Assembly: GCA_025769875.1 (NCBI GenBank)
Contig: JAGFNK010000073.1
Span: forward strand, 90,485-154,484
Direction: 5' to 3'
Origin: Russula earlei
Taxonomy: Eukaryota; Basidiomycota; Agaricomycetes; Russulales; Russulaceae
Length of the DNA stretch: 64,000 nucleotides
Shown here: piece after piece, positions 11,577 to 24,389 of the stretch
Layout: every line of letters begins with the position of its first letter
How positions within the stretch are numbered: position 1 is the first letter of the stretch
Position numbers and translations under genes: made by a program
The notes under the pieces: model-generated
Databases searched by the model: none
What the model was told of the DNA's origin: nothing
What the model saw: the letters and a program-made list of their open reading frames with translations, nothing else

Positions 11577-13364
11577 CGTCAGCAGACAAATCCCGATTTT
11601 CGGGTTTTTCATGCCTTGTTACCGCAAAATTAATTTCGGCCATCTTTCGATGCTCCCCAGTTCAATCAACTTCGTCCTCGTTGGATCTGTATGCGTGATC
11701 TAATAAGCGTGAGACCAGCAGTTACATTTCCACAAGTTACCCTCCTATCTGCGGTTTCAAACGTCGCGCTCAGGTGTCACATTGTCCTTCCATTTTTCAA
11801 CGACAATTGGACTAACCATTTTGCTTTATCTGGCTCACAGCTTCCGGACGCATAGGCCTCATAGTGGGAACCTATACGTCTACAGCCGCTTCCATGGGAC
11901 CACACATGTCTGTGAATTCAGGCGTGAACCTGGAAAATGGCGTACGATAAGTGCCATTCATCGCATGAAAATTTACCCTTGTTCCGGAAGGAATTCTTTA
12001 TTTCATGCAGGAGGCTGTAGTGTATCGACTAGAGCAGTCAGGTTTGCGCCTGCTTGTGTTGTTTTGCGCCGCGTTACACAGTGCACTCCCTCGATTCTTC
12101 CCCAAGATGTTCACCATGAATGACTGTCTGGCTCGCCGGAATGTCCTGGTATGGCCCTTTGTTATTAATAAGTGGCACACACTTGATACAACCACGTTGT
12201 CGCAACGCGGTTTTACGGCGGCAGAAACCTAAGGTCAGCCACAGGGCATCTAACTATTTCCTGATGTGATGCATCCTGCGAGCAGTGACTCGGCGGTATG
12301 TGTTGGGCACGCGATTATGTTAATGTTTTGGCGGCTGTCATAATTGAAACCCCCGATCATTAGTAGCCATACTTATGGCGACTTTTTGCTATTGTAAACC
12401 GAGCTGAAGTAATTTCACGAGCTGGTTATTAACTGTTCTATTTTATTACACTTCCTCCACACCCGCTGCAACACCAGTAGTGGTGCGGTGCGTAATACCT
12501 CTGTCTTAACACTATCCGTTCTGTGTCGTGCGGACTGTCCCTCCCAAAGCAGCACTCAGCGTGCTCCTAAGAACAGCCCGCACGCACACAATGCGCGAGG
12601 ATTCTGCCATGATGCCCAGCGCAATGCTGATACCTTATCTGATCTCTACATATGGGGCCGGCCATGATCGGTTACACCGTCACGGTGCCATGTCCTAGCA
12701 ACTACCTTGGCACTCCCGGGAATCTGGTTCTAGGGTTTGCTAATACGGAATGAGGTGGAAATGCGTTGCCTCTACGATTCCAAGAAAGACGTAGTCGAAC
12801 CCAGCATGTTGTGGCACATCAGGGCAGACAGGCGCAACCAACAACAGTTGGCGTGGCCACCACATGTACTGTATGGCATGGCAGTGCCCGCGGGAAAGGA
12901 CCATGCAGAGTCCTCAGAGCCTACGGCCCCGCCAATACCTGATTATCACCCAAGGAGACATTGATGCAGAAGCGAGAGTAGGAGTAGGCTGAACTGATGA
13001 ACGCCAGTTATGGTAGCGGAGGTCCAGGGCGCCGCGTCCCATTTTGGAAGAAACGAACGACAGGCTGGAAACGCGTCTTACGGAAACGGGTCAGATGACA
13101 CGCACGGGCCATCGATTCGTGGGCCTGTTATCCCACCGGTGTTGGCGAATGGTTGAAGGGCCAGAGCATGGCTAATGTAGGGGTCAGAGCGGATGGGGGC
13201 GAGGTTCGGGCACCTAACTGCCTGAACTGCTGTGCCTCGGTCGGACGGGGCACGAATCATTGGTTCGCCCGGTGCAACGAGGCGCCTATGGTGTCCACGC
13301 CAGGCGAAAACCTCACGATAGCGGTAGTCTTCTCTCTACCCCCTGCCGGTTCTATTCGGTTTGC
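11577..13364. other. 1.8 kb AT-richer spacer without a recognised gene
   Basis: Open frames of 60-115 codons occur on both strands (for example 11782-12123 plus), but none matches a family and none is extended by plausible splicing. It may hold the 5' region of the WW-like gene that follows. Confidence 0.4.
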
Positions 13365-16300
13365 ATGGTCTCCGTACTCGAGGCCCTTCTCAGCTTTCTG
13401 CGCATATTACGCTTTGCGCGGGATCATATCCAACACTTCCCGGATCGTGCCGCCTCGATCTTGACCTTTCTCGGTCGCAAGTTGAAAGCATGGTGGCGTA
13501 TTTGGTCAAGAAATCTGGGTACGTCCCGGGCCCACAAACCAGCTGAACCACCATTTCGTAAAGCCAGGACGACCTCGTATTCGGCGTCCGGTGGTTCCCC
13601 TTTCATGAGGGAATATGTCGTCGCTGCAAGCAACGTTCCAGCATCGTCGAGCCAGTCGAGTCTCCACGAGCTTTCTGAGAGACAGCCGGCAATCGCAGTC
13701 GTCATCCCTTCAACCCTTTCGGTCGATAACCCGCTTGCACCAAACACGACGGTCCCGTTCGAAGGAAGAAGCCTCACCAACCGGAGCTCAGGCAACCTGA
13801 GCATTCAGAGCCGCGCCAGCGACAGGCTGTCAATTATCACCACCTCGCGCGATTCGACGCGTAACGTGGTCGGTCAGCCGTCTCGCATGCCCAGAGCGAT
13901 TCATCGCCAGTTCGGGCGTGGCCCGGACCCATCGCGCTCAAGAGAGCAGTTGTCCAGGTCTTCTTCCCCGATGACCCGCAGCCATTTGACCAACCCACCG
14001 CCTCGCCTTGAGATCATTACGACGAATCTGCCCTCTCCCGTTCAGGGTGACAACAAAGTCGGTCCCGTGAATCAGCCTCCAGCGTCCTCGTATTCGCACG
14101 AGCCTCTCAGCCCTCCACCTATGCATGGGAATCGCAGAAAACAATCTTCGACAAGCTTCGTTGTGGCCGTCGAAAATCCCTCGACGGAGTCACTCCCACT
14201 CTCTTCTTCGGCCAACCCCCCCCCCACCATTGACAGAGGAGCCGTTCGCCGTGGACCCCGCGACTGCCCATCCGTTCCCTGTCTCCCCCGCGGAAGATAC
14301 AACTAACGAACCATCTCTACTTTCCCCTTCGGTTTCTTCCATGGATTCCCTCTTGCCTGATGGTCGCTTCGTGCAACTCATCAATTCTGATCAAATACCA
14401 CGATACACGAAGAATATCAAGATGTACGTGTACCTTACTATTGTATTATTACCCTTACACATCTGTTGGCAGATCCCGCGAGGAAGAACCTTACGATGTA
14501 CAAGCTTTAACCACCATGTTCCCATAGTACGTTACAAGTTGAATGACATCATTCGGTCTTTAAAGCGCTCTCCAGCTTCTCCTACCCGAGCGGTCCCGAG
14601 CAAGGCTCACTCAAGCAGGATTGTAGCCCATGGTTAGCCGCGACGCATCCGGATGGCGCCCTCTATTTTTATGATCGAGAGAGGGTGGGTGTGTCAATGA
14701 CCCCGAAAATCCCCAGCCACGACTAATGCCACAGCGAAGAGATTGTTTACTGACACCGACATGCACGACCCGATATTAAGGGATGAAATCGAAGATTTCT
14801 ATCACCACTTACAGCAGGTCGTGCATGTCGACCAGTTATCCATCCCCTCGCAGAACTATGACTTGGTATTAGACATCATGCCTACTGAAGATGATCGGAT
14901 ATCATGGTCTTATTACTATGCTTGCCACGAGACCCGATGTTTGTTCTGGCTTGAAACCTACGACGCAAGCTACATGATATCTGAACTATCTGGGGTCAAG
15001 TCTCCTGCGCATGTTGGTGCGTCACACCTTTCTTGTTGGTCCTTCCCTTTGTTTCCGTTAATTTTGTGCGCAGGGCATCGTTTAGAGTCACTTTATTGGT
15101 GTGTCAGCTACTTCGAGCCTGTCTGGTGCCCTTAGTGCTCGTACTCAATAGTTTTGATAGGAATCACTGGTCACTCTATCCAGTCGTTTTTGATAATCGC
15201 CGTCTTCCTCTCGAGGCTTATGACGAGCTCATGGGGATCCTATTACATGGTTGCGTTGGTGAGTCTGTTGATCTGGCGCAGGGCTTACATAAAAGAAACA
15301 TTGATTTGATACCATAGATGTGTTGACTTCGAAGTCTTCGACTTTACCGTACGACGATGATACGATGCACAAAATGATCGCACTTGTACAAAGCGCCAAA
15401 AGTACGTTGGCACGTTGCGAAGATCAGGGTCGCTGACATTGTAGCCTAGATGCCGTGGGTGGTGAGGCATACTATGCCGCTGGTATCAGTGAGAATATAT
15501 TATTTAATTACAACCTCACCAATCCTGGCTTACCGTGTGTCAAACTTAGCGCGACTTCTATCTTTTTTTGGTAAGCCTTTCTCACCTGCTTTCTCAGGCC
15601 AGTCACTGATGCATGTGTTCAGCGCATTGGAGGTTCCTGTATTTCCACGGTCAGAAGCACGCACGCCTCGTTAGGGACAGTTCTGTGTATGATACACCCA
15701 GACGTCAAAGGTCCATACTTATCACACTGTTATCGCCACTGCTTTTCCTGGCACCCGAAGTTCATCTACGCGAAATGGAGAAACTGTGGACAGATGATGT
15801 CATTATTGAAACAGTTTGGAAGAGCTTCATGACCAAGTTATTGGGAGAGTGGGAAGATGTAATCCTCTGGGTGCGTTTTGTACCTCGAAACCTGTCCTTC
15901 AGTCTCATATGATTACTTCCTAGTCGACCGTGATGCTTACTGCCAACGTGGGCTTCCTTGCTATCCCCGGCGTAGTCCTTTCTAATCTTAGCGGGAGCAC
16001 TCTGACGAGCGCAAGCCAAGTGCTCATTTTCACATCTCCTTCACAAATTGCTAGCTCGATCTCGGTAGAAACTAGTATAGGAAGCATAGTGATCGGTCTC
16101 CTCCTACTTCGTCACAACCGTACCAAGCAAAAAGAGGACCCCGCAGGCGCGGTGAGTGGGTGGTCGCATCTGGCGCGTATATATAAAGGTAACATTTGGG
16201 ATAGTCGACGTATCTATACCAGAATTCCCACAGGATCTTTGGTCTTGAGCCGATGGCCATTATATTTAGTCTTCCGTGGGCGTTGCTTATGTGGTCGTAC

Positions 16301-16689
16301 GTCGTCTCTGTTGCCTCACACACCTTTGCATTTTTCATGGTTTAATGAACCATCTGCACGTGGATAGGATGGTCGTATTTTTCATCGCTCTGTTGCTCTT
16401 TTCCTTCAGCATCTCAAACGTTCCGACGCGCGTCTTCGTCGCGGTCATGTCGTTCCTTGCGGCGGCCCTCATTGCATGGTGCATTAAAAACGCTTGGGAA
16501 TCTACCGAAGATGACGATCTGTGGCGTGACAGTGTGTTGGTATTGAAGCGCACGCGTAGTGACATTTTCCAGAGTCTCAAGCAAATGGGACTGGACGCTC
16601 TCCGTTCCTTTCCTCTCGGTCGTGCTCCCGAACGTGTCCACCGCAGACACTTAGGGGCTGAGAGTCAGAGCCAGGTTGGAGGAGTTTAA
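13365..16689 (+). CDS. WW-like / multi-TM fungal family protein, copy 1 (long N-terminus)
   Basis: Unnamed agaricomycete family; function unknown. Start ATG 13365 (MVSVLEALLSFLRILRFARD) leads into about 280 Ser/Pro-rich disordered residues. A C10 run at 14216-14225 separates two frames; the next reads PLTEEPFAVDPATAHPFPVS and DGRFVQLINSDQIPRYTK. After introns comes the WW-like core: PWLAATHPDGALYFYDRERR then LFTDTDMHDPILRDEIEDFY, YYYACHETRCLFWLETYDAS, RLESLYW / NHWSLYPVVFDNRRLPLEAY. A later exon set gives HWRFLYFHGQKHARLVRDSS and REMEKLWTDDVI. The C-terminus has several membrane segments (SIGSIVIGLLLL, MAIIFSLPWALLMW, VVFFIALLLFSFSISN, FVAVMSFLAAALIAWCI) and a cytosolic tail to 16689. At least ten introns; several joins around 15480-16370 are unresolved. 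Related to the loci at 20.96 and 25.15 kb. Confidence 0.6.
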
Positions 16690-16896
16690 CGTGTCAAGGA
16701 TGCATGCCACGATCCGGCGCGATTTGTTATACACTGCGATATGTATCCAGGGATTTATTGTGTATGAAAAACATGACATGAGATGTATTTACGATCTCTA
16801 CAAGCATGGATGAAACAGGACCCAAAGAGTTACACAGGAAGAGAAAAAGACCTGCAACTGGACATACAGCCGTCTCATACGAATCGCTTACTAGTA

Positions 16897-18000
16897 CTAG
16901 CGCTTACTAGTACTAGGATTACCGTAGCTACGATTCTCCGCCGTGGTTAGTACGTTTGCCGTGATCGCAGGGGTCCGAGATCCCTTCTTGGATGATTTCT
17001 TGGGGGGTGATGGTGTCTGATCCACTGTGGTTTGCTGTGGCTGGCCTTGCGTGGGTAGATATGACGGTCCCTGTGCGGTTTGACTGGTCTGAGTCATGTT
17101 CGTCCACCCTTGAATAGCTGAGGGTCCCGGTGGATCTTGACTCGCAGTTGGCCATGACCGACTGGAAACAGGTTTGGAAATCTTCCCTTGTTCAGAAAAT
17201 TGTGGCGTTTGCTGTTCGCTGTGTAGTACGACGGGACCTGCGTCAAATGCGGCGCTCAAGGAAACGATACGAGAAAACACCCATACTAGTACGAAGCGGC
17301 CACAGCGACTGGCATGATCCCGCCAACGAGCCCACCCGCCTGAGTCACACCATCCGAGGGAGGTATATAACCAGACGAAGGCGTTCCGGCGCTATTCACA
17401 TTCGAGGTGATAGGTAAAGGTAAGGATCCCGGTGCAGCCCGTGCAATTAAGGCTGGACTCGAAGTTGTTGGCGACTCTTGAGTATTTCGTCGACTTGGCT
17501 TGCTGAAAGTGGGTCTGTTAGGCGGCCCTCGCGGAGTATATCGCGACGTTTTCTCTTCGCTGTGTACAACGGGACGTGCGTCAAAGTGGCACTCAGGGAA
17601 ACGATACAAGCCCATACAAATCGGCCACAGCCTGGTCCTCGTCCGTGAGATTGGCGCCAGCACTATACCTAGCCGAGCTGCGGAAAGGGATGACATGATC
17701 ACGCTTGATGACAAATGCAAAGGTTCCTTACCCGTCACCACCGCGACCGTCTCCGATATAACCGCCCCTGCAGGAGGAAGATTGGTCGTCAGATACAACA
17801 CACAGGACGTCGATGTTTCCGCTGATCACCTGTCGTACCTTGATGACATTGTAGCAGCAGGCCGTATGGCAGCTCAAGTTGATTCCGACAGTATGACTTT
17901 CCGCGCGGCGAGGAAGTTCGATTGCGAAAGGAGAACGCTGATCTAAAGCGAATCGTCGCTTGTATTATATATACGGGGGTGCAGGTCCAGACTCTCTGCA
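16897..18000 (-). CDS. Minus-strand gene or remnant, Ser/Pro/Thr-rich, unrecognised
   Basis: Two long minus-strand open frames (17801-17286 and 17280-16897) may be exons of one gene. Both contain a related segment (ending in VVHSEEKTSRYTPRGPPN in one and VVLHSEQQTPQFSEQGK in the other), so an internal duplication is likely. The rest is low-complexity S/P/T/Q with KKSSKKGSRTPA near the end. No domain was recognised. The RY..RG.P..P piece resembles those in the minus-strand remnants at 20 and 23 kb, so it may be a third member. Exon structure not resolved. Confidence 0.3.
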
Positions 18001-19678
18001 CTCGGGGGGTCTCTTAACTCGTGTTGCTGCTATCTACAAACGGCGTGTCTGATATGGGGGGTGCGACGCGACAGATGGCACCAAAGCTTATCATTGCGCG
18101 TGAGAACCGGTTCTGTTCGAGGAGATAGATGAAACCGCCTCATGGCATACCAAAAGTCATGTGGGTAGACATCTGGTCACGCGGGGCAGGCGCGCCAATC
18201 GCGCATGGTTTCCAAAAATGTATTGTCCATAGCACACGCTCCTTTACAAGAGTGTCGTCCAACGCATGAGTGACGGCGAGTATGCTGTATACCAAGTCTT
18301 TTCCAGCGCCTGGCCTCGATTCATCGCAAAAATACCTCTGGAGGGTCAGCGAACGCACGAGGGGCACGGGTCAGGTCTGATGGTGAAATACCTGAGCCAG
18401 AGTATTCTACGGGTATTACCTTCTACGAAAAAACACAGGGACGATAGGGGCGTCGGGTGTGGAATGTCTGTTGCAAATTCTGAGCTCGTGTAGAGCACAC
18501 ACATATACACGCTGGAACGATGTCACCCCCGAATCCCTTGCTTGAACTTTATATGACAAGTCCCTCACAATCGCCGACGAGTCTTTACATTCACCAAAAG
18601 AAAAGGTGCGTTTGCCGCGGAAGCAATTGAAAGACGCCGTTCGTTCGCGCCCGTTCCTCTTTGGCTCGACGTGATTGGTTTCAACAGAAGGAGTCGTGCC
18701 AGTGGATATCGCGCTCATACATCTGCTTCGGCTGTATCATGATGTCTGGGCAAACTAGCGAAGGAAAGTTGCACATTTCTCTTGGACATTCATACTTCTG
18801 TGTGTTTGACAGCGGGGCAGAGTAAAATGAGTCTGAGCACGTGCCTGGCCAGTCGTCCTGTATGGGCCTCAAGCCAGCACCGGTGAAGGCGTTGGGAAAA
18901 GTAGAAAGGGACGGATTCTCACCTCACAGGCAGTACACAAAAGCGCGCGAGGTTCCAGAACAGCGGTGACACTCGAACGCAAGGTGGTGTACACATTAGA
19001 ACGAATGATGGCGAGCACGGCGAGGTGTGAGCGACTAACTGGCGTCGAGCCTGCATCGATCATGCTCCAAGTCCAAATTGAGTTACCGTGCCGTCGAGTT
19101 ATCTTGCCCATACATCTGAGTTGGTCTCCGCGAGTCGCGAGTCGCGATTTCCGTTCCCAGGCGCTCCGAGCCCCAAATTCCCACCCTCCAAGCCATGGAA
19201 AATAAATTCATGAGGGTCGCCCGTTCACAATAAAGTTCTACGACGAACCGGTGGGACCTCATTGTACGGCTGCGTCAGATTGTGGGTCTAGAATTGCTCG
19301 ACGCAGAGGGTTTCTACCCTTTACGAGTCTCTGCAAGTTTTACTTCATCGCGCGAGGTCACTCCGAGTCGGCTCCCGGTGGTGCCCCCCCCCTTTAGGGC
19401 AGTGACACCGTTCGTTGCTCTATCAAATTGATGCATCGATTCACATCATCATGGTCATGGCGGCGATGTGGGTCATTGTGGCAGTCCTGTTGCATGCCGC
19501 ATGGCGACCTCGCTGAGATCGACGAGCATTATCCCCGAGTGAGATGTCTAATTCTCACGCGTGGCAGACAGAAGACTTCTCACAAGTGCTAAATTTCTTA
19601 TATCCAATGCCCTTAGGTTGCTCTGTGCACACTGATGTTGGCAATGCCTACTCGACGACTAATGGTCAGTGCGGGACG
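18001..19678. other. Degenerate region, faint relic of the duplicated minus-strand gene
   Basis: Minus strand about 18290-18210 reads THALDDTLVKERVL, which resembles CHFVVQDTLVDTMRI at about 22900 on the same strand, suggesting one exon of the duplicated minus-strand gene. No intact reading frame joins it to anything. The rest holds no recognised feature. Confidence 0.3.
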
Positions 19679-20432
19679 TCAATTGCTTATACTATACGCA
19701 TAAGGACGGCGCGAGTTTCTGGGGGCAAGTCCTCGATGTTGATGCGGTGCGGGCGTCTGAGGGTAGGTTGTTCCGCGTCTTGAAGTGGGGCGGGATGGAG
19801 GTCGAGTGAGGCGTGTGGCATACATGTGACGAGTGACCATGACCGTTTGCTCTGGGGTCCTGTTATTCGCCGCGAGGATGCCACTCGTGCGAGATATGTT
19901 ATTCACAAACGATTTAACTACAGACCAAAGACGAATTTGCATAGTACAAAGAAAAGGCATTGGGACATGGATACGGTATGGCATCGCTTGGAGGCTTTCG
20001 CCATTATGATCGAACCACATCAGGGTCGCCTCTTTCATTCCGTGCGCTGTCGTTGTGGCCATCGAGGTCAATGCAGCGGGACGACTCTTTGACGCATCTG
20101 TGCCGGATGATTTGGGTGGCTGCGGCGGAGGCAGGGATCTCCGAGGCCCTCTAGCGGGCGCACTAGGCTCCCCTCGTGGTTTGTATCGATTCATTGCCTC
20201 GTTCATCCTTGACGTATTTCGTAGCAAACAAAGAGCAGTATTAGACAACTGCTGAAAAGGAGGGGAGAAACCCATACGCAATGATATCAGGGTGGTTCTC
20301 ATCATCTGAGCCTTCGGATGATTCTTCGTCTACGTCGGGCCTAGGGTTGTTTAGAGAATGCGCGGGGTCAGATATGAGCCAATGTAGGGAACTCACTTCC
20401 TGTAAGGCGGATGACTTAATCAACCGGGGCAA
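19679..20432 (-). pseudogene. Minus-strand duplicated gene, copy B (3' exons)
   Basis: An acidic exon (DVDEESSEGSDDENHPDIIA) is joined by a GT..AG intron at about 20272-20203 to MNEAMNRYKPRGEPSAPARG and a Pro/Ser-rich stretch, then HGMKEATLMWFDHNG. Copy C at 23.0-23.4 kb has the same layout: Ser/Asp-rich exon, intron splitting an Ala codon, then MKEEMRRYVNRGRPNKPSHG. The family was not recognised. No start codon or N-terminal exons could be joined with confidence, so it is entered as a remnant, though an intact gene with unseen 5' exons is possible. Confidence 0.4.
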
Positions 20433-20963
20433 ATCAGTGGCATGTCAGCGTGAGCGTTTAATGTGTGCACCACTACAGCAGTAGATGTGTACCTGTGTTG
20501 GCCACTACCTGTACTAGCATTGTCTCCCGCAGTGGCATTGCCACCACCGCTATCAGCCGATCAGCTGTCAGATATAGAGCCTGAGAGCTTTAAGCTACTT
20601 ACTTGCCCTGCCCAGGTGTAGTAGAGTACATGACCGGCTTATCGTTCCCGAGTACTAGGTGGCTTTGGAGGCGCGAACCTAGGGTTGCGAAGACTTTACG
20701 AAGACGCAGCGCTCGCCGAGGACGACCTACATTAAATATTAATACATCACGCGGTTCGAGACCGCTGGTTCGACATACAGTACGCCGCCTCATGTTACTA
20801 TCTGATTGGAATCCCAGCCTCGTGTGGATGCTGGCGTGAGAAGAACATCCCAGATAGAGAGTTAAAGAAGGTCACGAGAGCAACATGACGTAAATCACTC
20901 TGCTCGTCTCGTCCACGGCGGTCCCATCGGAAAGTCATCAGAATCGCGCGGGGTAAGCACGCT

Positions 20964-22571
20964 ATGTGCGAATCGACCCATAACTCTAATGCAAGGACTT
21001 CCAACGGCAACATAGCTCTCGAGCTGACAGCTGTCTCACAGCAAAGGGCAGCTCTCATCTGGGATCCAGATACGCTCATCTCCGGAAAGGAGAAAGGGAC
21101 AGGACATCTCTGCGGTGCTTCATCCTACGAGATAAGCCTCTTCCTTCCGCACGGCTTCTGTCCTTCTGACCGTTCTGGGTCGAACATCATACCCAATTCC
21201 GCAACACGTTTGGCCTCGTTCCCCGTAAATCAACAGCACCTCGTGCGCCTTGGGAAAATCAGCACATATCGGAATCCTACACCAGCCAAAGCCCCGTTTC
21301 CTGGCCCGAGTGCAGGAGCTCACTTGTTGTTTGGCTGTTCAGCTACGAAAGTATCACTCCAGACTCCAGCATCGGCGAGCCACTCGAGCTTCCACGGCGG
21401 GACGACAGGTAATCTGAGAACTCGTCGCCTCTTAGGTCAATCCACAACTGACAGACGAGCCGTTCGCGGTAGAGTTAATAGAGATCCAGCCGAGCGTCCT
21501 GGCCTCGTGTAGGCTTGACTGTGCTCGTTGAATTGGCCACCGATTCGGATGGTGACTTGCGATCGAGAGAGGGTGTGTTCATGACCTTGAAGCCCCTATA
21601 TCCTCAAACCCGATTAATTATTGCAGAGGTTATTTACATGCACAACGATGAATTAAGGAATGGAGATGTTCTATGCCTACCTGCAGAAGATTGTGCGCGT
21701 TGGTAAATTGACCATCCCCATAGCTCTATGACTTGGTTCTGGACATCACAGCTACTCGGGTTAACACTGGCAAGGTATAATTACTGTGCATGCCATGAGA
21801 CCTAATGCTTGTTCTGGCTCGAGGAATCATACGGAAGCTACATGGCTCATGGAATGGAAGGGATTGAGTCCCCCGCCGTGTCAGCAGAGCTCCGGATAAC
21901 ATCCCTTTTTTGGCGCAACAGGCATCTTCCATTATAGTCGCAAAATCTCGTCCGCGGTCTACGATGAGCTTATCGGAGCACTGTCATATGGTTGCGTGGG
22001 TTTCTTTATTGGTTCGGGATCGTGCTTCTATAAGAGTATTTGACATCGATACCCTCGATATGACGACTTCACATTTCTATTAGATGATCAGACAATGCAG
22101 CTAAGTATGATCAAGTTGTGGGAAATGCTAGAGGTACTTCTGTATTATCAAGGCGATGTGCAGTCTAGAAGCAAACGCCAACTCGGAAAACTGCATTGCT
22201 AGGACTAGGGCTAGATCTCGTTCCCAGGGCAGATTTTGGTAAGACCGATTGGGAGATCGTTAATCACACATAGATAATCCTCAGTTGTCAACTCATCTGT
22301 ATCTTTAGAAGATCGCGGGTTCCTAATCTTTCATTGCCAACATAATGCTCGACTTTCTAAGTGCCAATTGTTGTATGATTACCGCAACGCGAAAGCCCCC
22401 TACTTTTCATGTTGTTGCCTCCACTTCTTTTCCTGGAACCCGAAATTTTATTTGCGGGAGATGGAGAAAGTGTGGACAGACGCAGTTGTTGGGATGGTTT
22501 GGAATAGCAACGACCAGTTCGAAGGATGGAAGGATCCGATTCTATGCCGTGCCCTGACCTCCGAAGCCTGA
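20964..22571 (+). pseudogene. WW-like / multi-TM family, copy 2, disrupted
   Basis: Alignment by eye to copy 1 shows conserved landmarks in scrambled frames. NPQLTDEPFAVE at about 21440-21480 corresponds to PLTEEPFAVD; then the segment carrying DQIPRYTK is missing. GCCACCGATTCGGATGG matches the copy-1 HPDG-encoding bases but lacks the TTTTTAT that encodes the aromatic residues. Downstream, CACHET is followed by an in-frame TAA and then CLFWLEESYGSYM, against YYYACHETRCLFWLE in copy 1. The late exon REMEKVWTDAVVGMVWNSND is recognisable at about 22460. The membrane-span exons are not found before the minus-strand gene begins. Several independent lesions make this a true pseudogene rather than an assembly slip. 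Confidence 0.72.
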
Positions 22572-22844
22572 CGTGACAGACTGTGGATGCTTGGCACTAC
22601 CCCTCGACGCGAATCTTCGTTGGTGCGATGGCGCGCGTTGTGGTTGCTTTTCGTGGGTGTTGCAGCCGGATCACTGAAACCCGCGATGAGATCGATGACA
22701 GCCGCATCCCTTCGATTGAAGACACTACTGTAGTGCGCGGGTTTGCGAAACTGGTCACGTAATTCTTTGTTGTATGTACCATGTGGGCGGTACGCCTCAC
22801 ACTCCACAAGACGTCGAAAGCACACACCCGACCGAGGTCGGAGT

Positions 22845-23420
22845 TTAGCACCTATCGGGTATTCGCATTGTGTCTACGAGAGTGTCTTGCACAACGAAGT
22901 GACACATGCCATAGGTTTCTCTTATGTACTGATACGGACAATGCGAGGGGTCATCCCCGGGTATAACGGCGTACGTCAAAGCACATGAAAAGACACAAGG
23001 TCCGGTCCCATCCACAGCACTTCTACATGAAACACAAACCACAACCTCACTTCTTTGGACGTGTCGGTTTCGCCGTGGTGCTGTTGCTCAACGTGACCGC
23101 AACGGGACGTGGCCTTGACGTGCCTGTGGTCGGTGGCGCCGAAGGACGTGGGATCCGGGTTGCGGTAGATCCGTGCGAGGGTTTATTAGGTCGTCCTCGA
23201 TTCACGTACCGACGCATCTCCTCCTTCATGCTAGACGTATGTTGACAAAGGTCGGACATCAGCGTCGTCCATACCAAAGTCACATGAAGGAATTGGGGGG
23301 GGGGAAGAAAGCCTTACGCATTGATCTCCGAGTCGGGATCATCCGAATCGCTAGACTCGGAGCTCGAGCTGCTGGCGTCCTCTTCGGCGTTGGATTGGGG
23401 ACAGCCATTACCAGGTAGTT
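22845..23420 (-). pseudogene. Minus-strand duplicated gene, copy C
   Basis: Reads SNAEEDASSSSSESSDSDDP, then DSEINA, an intron of about 90 nt (GTAAGG..TAG; it contains a C10 run as read on this strand), then MKEEMRRYVNRGRPNKPSHG, a Pro/Thr-rich tail and a stop at 23047. A further piece with GMCHFVVQDTLVDTM lies beyond the stop at about 22900. Same intron position and phase as copy B. Family unknown; N-terminal exons not found. Confidence 0.4.
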
Positions 23421-24389
23421 CGCCAGTGCCTTTGGCACTGGCGGTTAATGCTTGGACGGCGCCGTCCCTGGCGTTTGTTGAAAATCCGGTAAAGGGCCAA
23501 GGCGGAATTCGTTGTTAGTCAAGGTCCGACGCGTGTATACGGCGGCGCCGGTGGCGGGCAGACATACCCGTGGAGAGCCAACTTCACCGAAGCGTGGCCA
23601 GCGGCCTGGGCTATAAAATCACTACAGTAGGGTACGACGACGGGTAAGCCGCTGAGTTGTTATCGGCGCGGGATTCAATCCCGGCATTCCGTACCTTTCC
23701 GCCGGGCTGTGCGAATTTAACACAAAAAAAGAAAAGAAAAAAGGACTGAGGGGTGAGAAATGTAATTGTTCCGAAAAGTTTTCATACCCCAGCTGTATTT
23801 CGAGAACGTCGTCGGCCGAACTGCCATGATCACGACGGGTCGTAAGCCATGTGGACTGGAGGCGGTTGGAGAGGGCACGTACGGGGTTTGTGGACGAAGA
23901 AGGGTGGTCTGCATGGATTCTGTAGTGCAGAGGACTGTTGAACGTAGGAACAAGGTACTCGATGCCAACGCAAAGCAGCATAAAGGCAGTATAAATAGAT
24001 GTCTTGCAAGATGCCTTGTAAAGTTAAATGACGTCGAAGTTGGTTGATACCATATCGTAACACGCGTTCACACGTTGACCAGAGAGCCACAATTACAATC
24101 GGCTGGTTCCACGCATTCACGATCTGACCGCGCTGCACAGGACAAGGCGGTGGTAACGTACAAGTAACCATCAGTAACCATTGACTTAAACTCATCGCCG
24201 CTCCCCCAATACTACGTTATTGTGTACATGGAAATAAAGGCAATGCCTTGAAAGGCGTAGTAAGTGGGAAAGCACAGCAAGCAACAATTCATAGGACGAG
24301 CTCAGGGAAAGCAACTTGAAACTGAGGAAACTCGGTTCGGATGCAGAGCGGATATTCCCAATACAGAAAATATGTACCCACCATTCAGC
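23421..24389. other. Spacer with a tRNA-like fold; no gene recognised
   Basis: Holds a tRNA-like sequence at 23630-23694 (listed among findings) and short open frames without family signatures. The minus-strand frame 23981-23622 reads through the tRNA-like bases and is not credible. Confidence 0.4.

Noticed and set aside
20750..20790. tRNA B-box-like GGTTCGAGACC near 20755
   Set aside because: No acceptor, D or anticodon stems can be built around it.
23622..23981. 119-codon minus-strand frame
   Set aside because: Reads through the tRNA-like sequence and has no supporting splice sites or similarity.
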